This document shows, in pieces, positions 15,428-23,453 of a stretch of 32,615 nt of DNA (its first letter is position 1; the number at the start of each line of letters is the position of its first letter). The DNA lies in assembly GCA_002448875.1 (NCBI GenBank), contig DKAS01000171.1, positions 30,618-63,232 on the forward strand, in the 5' to 3' direction. The notes beneath the pieces are model-generated. The model saw only the letters and a program-made list of their open reading frames with translations, did not search any database and was not told the origin of the DNA. Source of the DNA: Proteobacteria bacterium UBA6920. GTDB taxonomy: Bacteria > Pseudomonadota > Gammaproteobacteria > SG8-11. The position numbers and the translations under genes are program-made.

Positions 15428-16948
15428 TCAGGATTTTTTCTCCGCCGCCCCGCCCGGCGGCAGCGTCGCCGACAGGGTCTCGACCGGACTGTCGGTCGCC
15501 GCCGGGGGCGCAGCGTCGCTTGGCGTGGCAGGCGCGGTCGCGGCGAGCATACTGCCGCCGGCGCCGATCAGCGTCACCAGTACGGTGGCCAGCAGCAGCA
15601 AGGCCACGGTCTGTTGCTGCAGCGAACCAGCGCCGGCGGCGCTCAGGCCCAGGTACAGGGTGCCCACCTTTTTTTGCTGATAGTTTACCGGCATGCGCAG
15701 GTGTACGGCGTCGGCGTCGCCTGCCTGGCCAATGAAGACAGCGACCCCGTCCCGGTCGCGCCACTGCGTTTCGCGCACCGCTGACTGGTAAGGGGCGCCC
15801 AGGGCGGTCTGCCGGTCGGCGCCGCGTACCACGCCAGTCGCATCCACCAGGACGGCGTAAACCATGCCGGGTTGGGCGGCCAGGTCGCGCAACAGCAATT
15901 CCACCGCAGTCCAATCGCCGCCCAGCAGGGGTGTGGCGGTTTCGCTGGCGATCACGGCGGCCAGCTGCCGGGCGTGTTGCAGCTGCTGAGCCTGAGCCGC
16001 GCCGTCCTGCAGACGGGTGATGCCCAGGGTGGTGGCCGTCATGATGGCCCACAGCAGCAGGGCGCCGCTGAAACCGCGGCGCAGGCGGTGACCGAAGCGA
16101 CGCGACCAGGGATGTGCGTGTTGTAACTCGCCGTGCAGATGCTGCAGTTCGCGCAGCAGCTGTTCGCCGCTGCTCATGCGCCGCTCGGGCGATTTGCGCA
16201 GCAGTTTTTCCAGGATGCGCAGCAGCGCAGGGGGGGCGGTGGCCTGCGGCAGCGGCGGCGCATCGCCGGTGGCGATGCGGAACATCAGGGCGGGAATGCT
16301 GTCGGCCCTGAACGGTTTATGGCCGCTCAGCAATTCATAAAGAATCACTCCCAGGGAGAACAGGTCGGAACGTCCGTCCACCGGCCGGCCCAGCACTTGT
16401 TCCGGCGACATGTAGTGCGGTGTGCCCAGCAGTTCCCCCTGTCCGGTCTGCAGGGTGATGTTGGCATCCGCCATATGGGCGATACCGAAGTCGGTGATGC
16501 TGGCCTGCAGGTCGCCGCTGCCCTGCACGGCGCATAGGATATTGCTGGGCTTGATGTCGCGGTGCACTATGCCGTGGCGGTGCGCATAGGCCAGGGCGGA
16601 AGCCAGCTGCAGCATGACGGCCACGATTTCCCCGCTGCTGAACGGGCGCGCCGATTTGAGCAGACGATCCAGAGAAATGCCGGACAGCAGTTCCATGGCG
16701 ATATAGGGTCGCCCCTGTTCCTCGCCGACGTCGTAGATGGTGACGATATGCGGGTGGGAAAGCTTGCCGGCGGCCCTGGCTTCGCGCAGAAAACGCTGGC
16801 GGTACTCTTCGTCCTGGCAACGTTCGCTGCGCAGCACCTTGATCGCCAGAGTGCGGTTGATTTGCGGATCAAAGGCGCGGTAAACCACGGCCATGGTGCC
16901 GTGTCCGATTTCCTCCTGCAGCTGATAGCGTCCCAGCGTCTGCGGCAT
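15428..16948 (-). CDS. Membrane Ser/Thr protein kinase with extracytoplasmic sensor segment
   Basis: A 506-residue Hanks-type kinase. Residues 8-270 are a full catalytic domain: glycine loop GHGTMAVV (15-22), catalytic Lys K37, E56 in helix C, HRDIKPSN (129-136, with D131, K133 and N136), DFG at 153-155, and GTPHYMSPEQ (175-184). All key residues are intact, so it should be active. A first membrane helix (about 294-311) leads to an extracytoplasmic segment of about 130 residues with a PAS/CACHE-like pattern (YAVLVDATGVVRGADR, VGTLYLGLS). A second helix (447-464) is followed by a Pro/Ala-rich tail. The kinase therefore sits in the cytoplasm and reads an external signal. It starts 14 bases after the double-FHA gene, whose product is the obvious partner or substrate. 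Confidence 0.92.
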   Translation of the reverse strand: MPQTLGRYQLQEEIGHGTMAVVYRAFDPQINRTLAIKVLRSERCQDEEYRQRFLREARAAGKLSHPHIVTIYDVGEEQGRPYIAMELLSGISLDRLLKSARPFSSGEIVAVMLQLASALAYAHRHGIVHRDIKPSNILCAVQGSGDLQASITDFGIAHMADANITLQTGQGELLGTPHYMSPEQVLGRPVDGRSDLFSLGVILYELLSGHKPFRADSIPALMFRIATGDAPPLPQATAPPALLRILEKLLRKSPERRMSSGEQLLRELQHLHGELQHAHPWSRRFGHRLRRGFSGALLLWAIMTATTLGITRLQDGAAQAQQLQHARQLAAVIASETATPLLGGDWTAVELLLRDLAAQPGMVYAVLVDATGVVRGADRQTALGAPYQSAVRETQWRDRDGVAVFIGQAGDADAVHLRMPVNYQQKKVGTLYLGLSAAGAGSLQQQTVALLLLATVLVTLIGAGGSMLAATAPATPSDAAPPAATDSPVETLSATLPPGGAAEKKS

Positions 16949-16962
16949 GGCCGGTGCTGGAA

Positions 16963-17808
16963 TCAGCGGCCGAGCAGGGATTTGATCAGGGAGAGCAAGC
17001 CGCGGCGCCTGGCCTGTGGCACCGCCATGGTCACCGCCTGGGTCGCTTCGTCGCTGGCGGCGTTCTGCGGTTTCAATTCCACCAGCTTGCCGTCGCCCAG
17101 GTAGCGGAACTGCGGCCCGCCGGGGCTCAGGCTCAGGCGATCACCGGCGCGCAGCGCCGTGTCCTGCTGCAGCGTTTTGCCGTTGACGCTGATGGCCGGA
17201 GATTGCGTCAGGCTGTGCACATAGCATTCGTGGTCGGCGAAATAGAGATAGGCATGCCGGTCGGCGACCTGATGATGGTCGATGACGAAGTCGCAATCGG
17301 ATTGCCGGCCCAGGGTGATGCCGGCCAGTTCGAAGGAGCGCACGCTGCTGGCGTACTGCAGGGTGAATACGCCGCCGATCCCGAGTTTGCCGCGGGACAG
17401 GGTTTGTGTCGCCCCCGCGGCGGCCGCCATGTCGTCGTGCGGCGCCATGGTGCGCGGCGGCGGTCGCGCGCTGCTGTCCACCGCATAGAGGAAGCTGACC
17501 TTGGGACCACCGGGAGCGAACGTGATGACGTCACCCTGCTTGAGATAGGTCTGCTGCACCTGTTCGCCATTGACCAGGCTGCCGTTCTTGCTGATGTTGC
17601 GCAACAGATAGCGATTGCCTTCGCGCACGATCTGCGCATGCTCGCGGGAAACGATGCGCAGACTGGCGGGATACAGCACATGCGAGGACGGCCCGCGCCC
17701 GATATTGATCTGCTCCTCGGTGAATTCGTCGATATCGCCCTTGCGCGGGCCGGCAATGTGCACCAGTTGCACCCGGATCGCGGGGTGAAAATTGCGTTTT
17801 CGTTCCAT
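16963..17808 (-). CDS. Double FHA-domain protein
   Basis: A 281-residue cytoplasmic protein with two forkhead-associated domains, modules that bind phosphothreonine. FHA1 (about residues 30-108) has all the usual residues: INIGRG with G37 and R38, VSREHA with S54 and H57, then NISKNGSLVNG. FHA2 (about 148-245) keeps ITLGRQSDCDFVI and SVNGKTL, but the SxxH motif reads VADRHA, so the phospho-contacting Ser is replaced. A basic C-terminal segment (ARRRGLLSLIKSLLGR) forms a possible amphipathic membrane helix. Its position immediately upstream of the kinase, in the same operon, suggests it is the kinase's adaptor or substrate. The start ATG has AGGG upstream. Confidence 0.9.
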   Translation of the reverse strand: MERKRNFHPAIRVQLVHIAGPRKGDIDEFTEEQINIGRGPSSHVLYPASLRIVSREHAQIVREGNRYLLRNISKNGSLVNGEQVQQTYLKQGDVITFAPGGPKVSFLYAVDSSARPPPRTMAPHDDMAAAAGATQTLSRGKLGIGGVFTLQYASSVRSFELAGITLGRQSDCDFVIDHHQVADRHAYLYFADHECYVHSLTQSPAISVNGKTLQQDTALRAGDRLSLSPGGPQFRYLGDGKLVELKPQNAASDEATQAVTMAVPQARRRGLLSLIKSLLGR

Positions 17809-18052
17809 GTATCTACCCTAGAATTTATTTTTATTTTTTTTAAGGAAAACGGCCGGTGCGTTGTTTTGTGTTGTGCCGGCTTCTCGGCAGATCATATGTC
17901 TTTTGGCGAGTGCTTTCACCACAGAAAATTTAAAGATAATGCGGTAATTGGCTGATTTTCGGCATTTGGGACGTTATAACCACATTAGGTGCTAGTTACA
18001 GGAAACAAATAAGCGCGATGGACGTGAGCGCAGGGATCAGCGGGCGCGACGG

Positions 18053-18715
18053 TCAAGTGACGCTTTCCCGTCGTTTCGTCAATTGCGCATGCAGGGATTC
18101 CAGATGTTTTTGATAGGTGATAAGAATCACTTCGTCATCGATTTCCAATTGTGGGTTGTCGTCCACCAGCAGCAATTCGCCGGCGCGGTACAGGCAGATT
18201 ACGCGGCTGGCGGCGGGTAGACCCAGGTCGCGCAAGGGGCCGGTGAGGCCGGCCTGCACCACGAAGGAGGTGACGCGGGCTTCTCCCTTGATCATGGCCG
18301 ACAGGCTCAGCATATCCTGGCCTTCGATGAGGTCCGCGAGGTAGCGGCCGGTAGTGCGATTGGGCAGAATGACGTCCTGCAGACCCAGCTCGATGGCCAC
18401 ATGTTCGAAATCGGGATCGTCGATCTTGGGAAACACCCGTTTGCAACCCAGCGAGCGGCCGACCAGGGCGGCGATCAGATTGGACTGATCGTTGCCCATG
18501 AAACAGAACAGAATCTCAGCGGCCGTGGGATCGAGTTCGCGCAGCACATCCGGTCGAGTGCCGTCACCGTGAATGAATCCGCAGTCGATGTCCTTGCTGA
18601 TGTCCTCGATCTTGTCCTTGTCGCGCTCGACGATGACCACATCATGGTTGCGCCGGATCAGCATCTGCGCCGTCATCTGGGTCAGGGAGCTGGCACCGAT
18701 GAAAATAACCCGCAT
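18053..18715 (-). CDS. trkA: TrkA-type potassium uptake regulatory subunit (single RCK unit)
   Basis: A 220-residue cytoplasmic NAD-binding gating subunit for a Trk/Ktr potassium system. The RCK_N Rossmann fold begins MRVIFIGASSLTQMTAQML, with the acidic end of the second strand in VIVERDKDKIEDI and the HGDGTRPDVL loop. The RCK_C half follows from about residue 140 (SFVVQAGLTGPLRDLGLP ... DDEVILITY). E. coli TrkA carries two such units in 458 residues; this one has a single unit, as in KtrA/CeoB-type proteins, and would assemble as an oligomeric ring. AGGAGG lies nine bases upstream of the ATG. It follows trkH by 108 bases on the same strand. Confidence 0.88.
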   Translation of the reverse strand: MRVIFIGASSLTQMTAQMLIRRNHDVVIVERDKDKIEDISKDIDCGFIHGDGTRPDVLRELDPTAAEILFCFMGNDQSNLIAALVGRSLGCKRVFPKIDDPDFEHVAIELGLQDVILPNRTTGRYLADLIEGQDMLSLSAMIKGEARVTSFVVQAGLTGPLRDLGLPAASRVICLYRAGELLLVDDNPQLEIDDEVILITYQKHLESLHAQLTKRRESVT

Positions 18716-18823
18716 GTCGGATATCCTCCTGTGGCCTTATTGATCCTGTCATTGACCAGGCCTCATTTCCACCACCCCCCACCCTGATCCGGCCCCGGGC
18801 AGGTGGCTTAGTTAGTGTAGCTC

Positions 18824-20281
18824 CTAGTGATCGTGTTTCGCCTTGCGCCAGGTACGCGGATAGAGTAATACGAGCAGGGCGAGGATTTCCACCCGTCCGG
18901 CCAGCATATCGAGGCTCAACAGCAGCTTAAGGCCGCTGCCGCACTGCTGGCTGATGCCGCTGGACAGGCCGACGGTGGCAGTGGCGGAAACCACCTCGAA
19001 CAGGGCGTCGAGGGCGGGAAAGCCAGCGGCGATGAAGCACAGCCAACTGCCGGCGATCAGCGCGCAGAAAAAGCCGATTATCTGCAGGGCGCGTTCGATA
19101 TCGAATTGTTCGAGCTTTTCCCGCCCCAGGCGTGGTTGCAGTACCGCGTGCGGTGGCGCCGCACTGCGTTGCAGGGCGAGCTGCAGCAGCCGCAGCACGA
19201 TCAGGATGCGAAAAATTTTCATGCCGCCGGCGGTGGAACCCAGGCTGCCGCCGCCGGCCATGGCGAAGATCAGCAGCAGCTTGGAAGCCGCGTCCAGGCG
19301 GGCGACATCGTAGGTGCTGAAGCCGGTGGTGGTCTGCGCGGATACCGCCAGCAGGGCGCCGTGACGCACGGCTTCCTGCCACGGCAATTGCAGGGTATGC
19401 ATCAGATTCCACGAAACCAGGCTGGCAACCAGCGCGCCGCACAGCAGCAGATAACGCACCTGCGGCTCCCGCCACAGTGCCCGCGGATCCTGGTGAATGC
19501 TGCGATAGTAGAGCAGCAGGGGCAGTGCGCCGCAAAACGAAAAGACCATGATGGCGCTGACGGCGTAGCCGTTGCCCAGGCCCGCCAGGCTGTCATCGTA
19601 ATTGGAAAAACCGCCGGTGGAGACCGCGGTCAGGGCATGCACCAGGGCATCGAACCAGGAGGCGCCGGCGCCGGCGATCAGCATCGCCGCCGCCAGCGTC
19701 AGTGCCAGATACACCAGCAGCACCTGGCGGGCGATGGCGCGGGTACCGCCGACGATGTCCTCCCCGTGGCTTTCCATCTGGGCCAGCCGTTTGGCGACGG
19801 CGCCCGGACCGATCAACAGCAGCAAAGACAGTACCACCACCCCCAGGCCACCGCTCCATTGCAGCCAGGCGCGGGTAAACAGCTGCGAGCGGGTCAGGGA
19901 ATGCGAGTCAGGCAGGGTGGACAGCCCGGTGGTGGTCAATGCCGATACGGTTTCGAACCAGGCATCGACGGGCGGCAGGCGGTCGAGCAGCGGCAGGGTC
20001 AGCACCGCCGAGGCAAACACGAAGATGCCGCCGCCGATCACCAGGGCTTCGTTGCTGCGCAGCGTGGCGACCGGTGGCAGACGTGCCAGCGGCCAGCCGA
20101 TGGCAGCGAAGATCAGTGGCGGCAGGCACTGAGCGACGGAAAACGCGGGAAAGTCCAGCAACAGCGTGACCAGCGGCGGTACCAGCGATATCACGACCAG
20201 GGCCAGGGACAGTTCGCCAAGATATTTCGCGGTGGCGGCCGGTCGAATCGGTTGCGCCAGGGTGGCGATGGGCGTGCTCAT
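18824..20281 (-). CDS. trkH: Trk/Ktr-type potassium uptake membrane subunit
   Basis: A 485-residue integral membrane protein of the TrkH/KtrB superfamily with about ten membrane helices. Four pore-loop filter signatures are visible in order: TTTGLST, STGGFSN, TTTGFST and ATVGLSS. The GGGSLGSTAGGMKIFR segment after the third is typical of the family. ATG 20281 is preferred: its ATGA overlaps the stop of apbE, which implies translational coupling; a GTG at 20287 would add two residues. The gene is thus the last of the tightly packed redox operon, with its regulatory partner trkA next. Coupling potassium import to a flavin-transfer operon is unusual, and the reason is not visible. Confidence 0.92.
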   Translation of the reverse strand: MSTPIATLAQPIRPAATAKYLGELSLALVVISLVPPLVTLLLDFPAFSVAQCLPPLIFAAIGWPLARLPPVATLRSNEALVIGGGIFVFASAVLTLPLLDRLPPVDAWFETVSALTTTGLSTLPDSHSLTRSQLFTRAWLQWSGGLGVVVLSLLLLIGPGAVAKRLAQMESHGEDIVGGTRAIARQVLLVYLALTLAAAMLIAGAGASWFDALVHALTAVSTGGFSNYDDSLAGLGNGYAVSAIMVFSFCGALPLLLYYRSIHQDPRALWREPQVRYLLLCGALVASLVSWNLMHTLQLPWQEAVRHGALLAVSAQTTTGFSTYDVARLDAASKLLLIFAMAGGGSLGSTAGGMKIFRILIVLRLLQLALQRSAAPPHAVLQPRLGREKLEQFDIERALQIIGFFCALIAGSWLCFIAAGFPALDALFEVVSATATVGLSSGISQQCGSGLKLLLSLDMLAGRVEILALLVLLYPRTWRKAKHDH

Positions 20282-21165
20282 ACGCACCAGTAGGTGACAC
20301 CCTGGGCGTCGAGGAAAGCGCGGGCACCGGCGCCCTCAAGCATGGCGAAGGTCGAATACATGCCGGCCTCGGTACAGGTAGGAGCGATCACCGTCACCGA
20401 GCGCGGCGCGTCGGGTACCGGCCAGCCGTTGCGCGGATCCAGGATATGGCCGTAGCGCACGCCGTCACGCAGCAGAAAACGGCGGGCGTCGCCGCTGGTG
20501 GCGACGCCGCCCTGGGCGATGCTGATTTCGCCTATGCTCTTTTCGCCGGTGGCCGCTGGATCATCGATGCCGATGATCCAGGTGTTGCCGTCGGCCCGCC
20601 GGCCGGACACGTAGAGATCGCCGCCGAGATTGACGACGAAGGAATGCCGGGTGGCGGCGCGCAGCAGCTGCGCGATGCGATCCACCGCGTACTCCTTGCC
20701 GATGCCGCCCAGGTCGATCTCCATCCCAGGCTGCAGCTGGATGACCGGGGTATGCCACTGCACTTTGTCCCAGCCGACGCGGGTCAGCAGTTCGCTGACC
20801 TGCTGCGGTGTCGGTAGCCGGTCGCTGCCGTCGAAGCGCCAGGCGGCGCGCAGCACGCCGGAGGTAATATCGAATTTGCCCGCGCTCAGACGATGGCACT
20901 CGGCCGCATAGTCGAGCAGGCGCGCGGTTTCCTCGTCGACCCGTACCGGCCTGCCGTGGCTGTTGTTGATGGTATGGATGATATTGTCGGGGCGGTAGCG
21001 CGAAAATTTGTGTTCGATGCGCCGGGCTTCATCGCAGGCGATGCGCGCCAGCCGCTGGATCAGGTCGCGGTCGGCAGCGTCGACCAGCACTTCGCAGGGG
21101 CAGGCCATGGCTTCGAACAGGCCGGCCCAGAAGTCCTGGCGTTGCTCAAACGTGAGTTCGCACAT
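20278..21165 (-). CDS. apbE: ApbE family FAD:protein FMN transferase without visible signal peptide
   Basis: A 295-residue flavin transferase that moves FMN from FAD to a Thr/Ser in a Dxx(S/T)GA(T/S) motif of its target. Family motifs in order: EHKFSRYRPDNIIHTIN, GKFDITSGVL, IDLGGIGKEYAVDRI (metal and FAD site), VNLGGDLYVSG, and GGVATSGDARRF followed by YGHILDPRNGWPV. The core looks complete. Most bacterial ApbE proteins are exported, but this one begins MCELTFEQRQDFWAGLFEAM with no hydrophobic signal, and the DUF3570 stop lies four bases upstream, leaving little room for another start. The likely substrate is the DUF3570 protein encoded just upstream. The stop overlaps trkH. Confidence 0.93.
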   Translation of the reverse strand: MCELTFEQRQDFWAGLFEAMACPCEVLVDAADRDLIQRLARIACDEARRIEHKFSRYRPDNIIHTINNSHGRPVRVDEETARLLDYAAECHRLSAGKFDITSGVLRAAWRFDGSDRLPTPQQVSELLTRVGWDKVQWHTPVIQLQPGMEIDLGGIGKEYAVDRIAQLLRAATRHSFVVNLGGDLYVSGRRADGNTWIIGIDDPAATGEKSIGEISIAQGGVATSGDARRFLLRDGVRYGHILDPRNGWPVPDAPRSVTVIAPTCTEAGMYSTFAMLEGAGARAFLDAQGVTYWCV

Positions 21166-21168
21166 GCT

Positions 21169-22494
21169 TCAGAACTGGTAGTTGATTCCCAGCTGAGTAT
21201 AAACCGCTTGCAGCTCCGGAAACAGGTCGAAATTACGCTGCACGCCGATCGCGTCGCCGGGATGGCTGTCACCACGCTGCACGAAGCGGGCGATACGCAG
21301 ATATATCTCGTTGTTGGCGCCCAGACCGTAGGCGGCGCGCACGCCCAGGGTATTGTCGTGGAAAGCGCCCAGGCGTTGATCGGCGCTGATGTAATCCAGC
21401 GGCCGCTCGGTGGTACTGTGGCGGTAGAAGTCGGCGGCGGTTTGCCGGTAATAGCGCGCGTAGGGGCGCAGGTAGATGGCGTCGCTGAGCATCAGCTGGT
21501 AGGACAGTTCCGCGGTATGCGAATGGATCTGCCAATCGTCCCAGAAATAACGGTAAGACGCCTGCAGGGTGTCGTGGGCGAAGCCCCAGGCGAATTTGCT
21601 GAACAGCGTATTCCAGCTGTGACTGGACGGGCGGCTTTCGAAGTAACTGGCGATGGGGTCGCCGGCGCTGGCGCCGGCAGTTTCGCCGTAGACTCGGGTG
21701 ACCATCTTATAGGGATCGGTCAGGTAACCCTGGGCGCGGGTGTAGCTGTAGTTCAGTTGCACCAGCGCCTTTGGGCTCAGCAGCTGGGTGACGCCGACCA
21801 GGGCACTGCCGATTTTCTTGTCCATGGTGTAGCCGGAAAATGCCTGAAAGATATTGCCTTCGCCTTCCTCCTCTTCCCCGCCGTTGCCGCCGGAGGTGGA
21901 GGCGCAGCCGGTACCGGGGGCGCAGGACAATGGCGTCGGTTTGCCGCCCTTGGGCGCCACGTGATCGCCGTCGAAACCGAGGCTGAGCGTCAGAGTGGTG
22001 TTCTTGTTATTGAAATCAAACAGGCCGCTGCCATTGATTCCCAGGGAGGCATAGTCGGTTTCGCCGGAAATATGCGCGCCAAGTTGCAGGCGGGTCAAGC
22101 GGTCCAGGGGTTTGTCCCAGCCCAGGCTGAGGGAGCCGCGCACATCGGAAAACTTGCGACGCGGCTGCTCGCCGGCGGCGACGCTGTAGGAGCTGTTGCC
22201 GGAGGGTGTGCTGAAGGTCTGCGCATGGCTGGCGGGCGCCGCCCCGGTGGGCGTGGCGCCGGACAGCGAATCGTAGACCAGCTGCAGGTTCAGATATTCA
22301 TCATCCCCCAGGTCGCGACGGGCGATCAGGGTGGGTTCGATAACATCGACCCGGTCTTTCTCGGAATAAAACAGCACGGCTGCGTCGGTCTGCCAGCCCG
22401 CGACCGGATTCAACGCCAGTGCTTTATCGCTCAGCAGGGCACAGGTGGCCAGGGACAGGGCCTGGGCAATGGAGGGCGTGTTTCTCAATTGCAA
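21169..22494 (-). CDS. DUF3570 outer-membrane barrel with a predicted flavinylation site
   Basis: A 441-residue DUF3570 protein. It starts at TTG 22494, with GGAGG six bases upstream, overlapping the end of the DUF4266 gene by 10 bases. A signal peptide (SIAQALSLATCALLSDKALA) precedes beta strands typical of an outer-membrane barrel, and the chain ends NYQF with a terminal Phe. After the third strand the sequence reads D75-S-L-S78-G-A-T81, an exact match to the ApbE target motif, with T81 as predicted FMN acceptor. From memory, relatives carry DTLTGAS-like versions here, so the site appears to be a family trait. An unusual insert near residues 187-213 has two cysteines (C191, C197) and an acidic run. 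The short turn before strand three and the long loop after the motif suggest the flavin faces outward; that is inference. ApbE is encoded next. Confidence 0.88.
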   Translation of the reverse strand: MQLRNTPSIAQALSLATCALLSDKALALNPVAGWQTDAAVLFYSEKDRVDVIEPTLIARRDLGDDEYLNLQLVYDSLSGATPTGAAPASHAQTFSTPSGNSSYSVAAGEQPRRKFSDVRGSLSLGWDKPLDRLTRLQLGAHISGETDYASLGINGSGLFDFNNKNTTLTLSLGFDGDHVAPKGGKPTPLSCAPGTGCASTSGGNGGEEEEGEGNIFQAFSGYTMDKKIGSALVGVTQLLSPKALVQLNYSYTRAQGYLTDPYKMVTRVYGETAGASAGDPIASYFESRPSSHSWNTLFSKFAWGFAHDTLQASYRYFWDDWQIHSHTAELSYQLMLSDAIYLRPYARYYRQTAADFYRHSTTERPLDYISADQRLGAFHDNTLGVRAAYGLGANNEIYLRIARFVQRGDSHPGDAIGVQRNFDLFPELQAVYTQLGINYQF

Positions 22495-22691
22495 CCGCAG
22501 CCTCCGCCACCCACGCCCTGGCCGCCGGAAGACGCTTCCTTGCTGAAATAAATATGTTCATCCAGGGCGTGGTCCACGGCATAGGGCACCAGTTGCATGC
22601 TGGGACGGGATAGTCGGTCGCGATCCCAGGGTGCCACCGGCTGTAGACTGCAACCGCAGAGCAGGAGGAGGGCGCAGGCGCCCAGCCACAA
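22485..22691 (-). CDS. DUF4266 small lipoprotein with Gly/Cys-rich C-terminus
   Basis: A predicted lipoprotein of about 68 residues. The signal segment LGACALLLLCGC ends in a lipobox; the mature part contains PWDRDRLSRPSMQL, then ALDEHIYFSKEASSGG, and ends GQGVGGGGCGCN. This C-terminus is the signature of DUF4266. The start is uncertain: TTG 22691 gives the family's usual length and a weak AGG upstream, while the frame stays open back into tlpA. The two cysteines of the CGC tail could form a redox pair or bind metal. It lies between tlpA (46 bases) and DUF3570 (overlap), a neighbourhood that I recall recurring with ApbE in other genomes. Its function is unknown; a periplasmic partner of the flavinylated barrel is my inference. 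Confidence 0.82.
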   Translation of the reverse strand: MWLGACALLLLCGCSLQPVAPWDRDRLSRPSMQLVPYAVDHALDEHIYFSKEASSGGQGVGGGGCGCN

Positions 22692-22737
22692 CCTGCCTGC
22701 CGTCGCGGTGGCGGAAGGCGAGGGTGGAATAAAACCG

Positions 22738-23223
22738 CTATTTGTCTCCGAGGGTGGAGACGATACGGTTTTCAAGCTCGGCTCTGTCTTCCTGGCGAAA
22801 TCCGACATGGACGTTCTGTATATTGCCTTTGCGGTCAATAATGAAGGAAGACGGCATGCCCATCAAGTTGTATTTTTTCGCCACATTGCCGCCTGGATCA
22901 TAGGCGACGGTGAAATCGGCAGGATTCTGCCCCAGGAACTTGCTGATGGGATCGCGATCCGTGTCCAGATTGATGGCGACTATTTTCAGTCCCTGTTTGC
23001 TGTACTTGCGCTGCATTTCGTTCATCCAGGGAAACGACTTGCGGCAGGGCCCGCACCAGGACGCCCAGAAATCCACGTAGACTACCTGGCCACGCAGGGC
23101 ATCCAGGGAAACGATACCATTCTGGCTGGGCAGTTTGAAATTGGGCGCGGTGTCGGCCAGGGCGCTGCTAAGAGGCAGGGCGAAGACCACAAGGAAAAGA
23201 GCAGCGAGAAATCTATTGGGCAT
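22738..23223 (-). CDS. TlpA-like periplasmic thiol:disulfide oxidoreductase
   Basis: A 161-residue exported thioredoxin-like protein. The signal peptide is FLAALFLVVFALPLSSALA. The thioredoxin fold contains the active site FWASWCGPCRKSF and the cis-proline loop MGMPSSFIID, so it is likely an active reductase of the TlpA/ResA type. ATG 23223 is chosen because AGGTG lies five bases upstream and it gives a compact signal peptide; an upstream in-frame ATG adds six residues. It is the first gene of the tlpA-DUF4266-DUF3570-apbE-trkH array. It may keep the CGC tail of DUF4266 or the cysteine pair of DUF3570 reduced; that is inference. It is divergent from msrP across 230 bases. Confidence 0.9.
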   Translation of the reverse strand: MPNRFLAALFLVVFALPLSSALADTAPNFKLPSQNGIVSLDALRGQVVYVDFWASWCGPCRKSFPWMNEMQRKYSKQGLKIVAINLDTDRDPISKFLGQNPADFTVAYDPGGNVAKKYNLMGMPSSFIIDRKGNIQNVHVGFRQEDRAELENRIVSTLGDK

Positions 23224-23453
23224 AAGACACCTACATTTCATATTGTTGGGCGAACGAACAGTGTATGCGTGGACAGCTTATCGGCATAATGACGTGATTG
23301 CCTACTGCTTCGTGATCGAATTGTGATCTGTTTATGAAAAATTGAAGCAACGTCCGCCGTACTGGTTGTAAGCGTCGTAACATCGACGTGCTGAATGTAA
23401 CTGGAGCGTATTAAACAACTTTGTGTAAGTTTGAAAACGGATAAAGGTGAGCC

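Noticed and set aside
20893-22551. 552-codon plus-strand open frame opposite DUF3570 and apbE
   Set aside because: Both minus-strand genes are clear family members with ribosome binding sites; the antisense product shows no family pattern.
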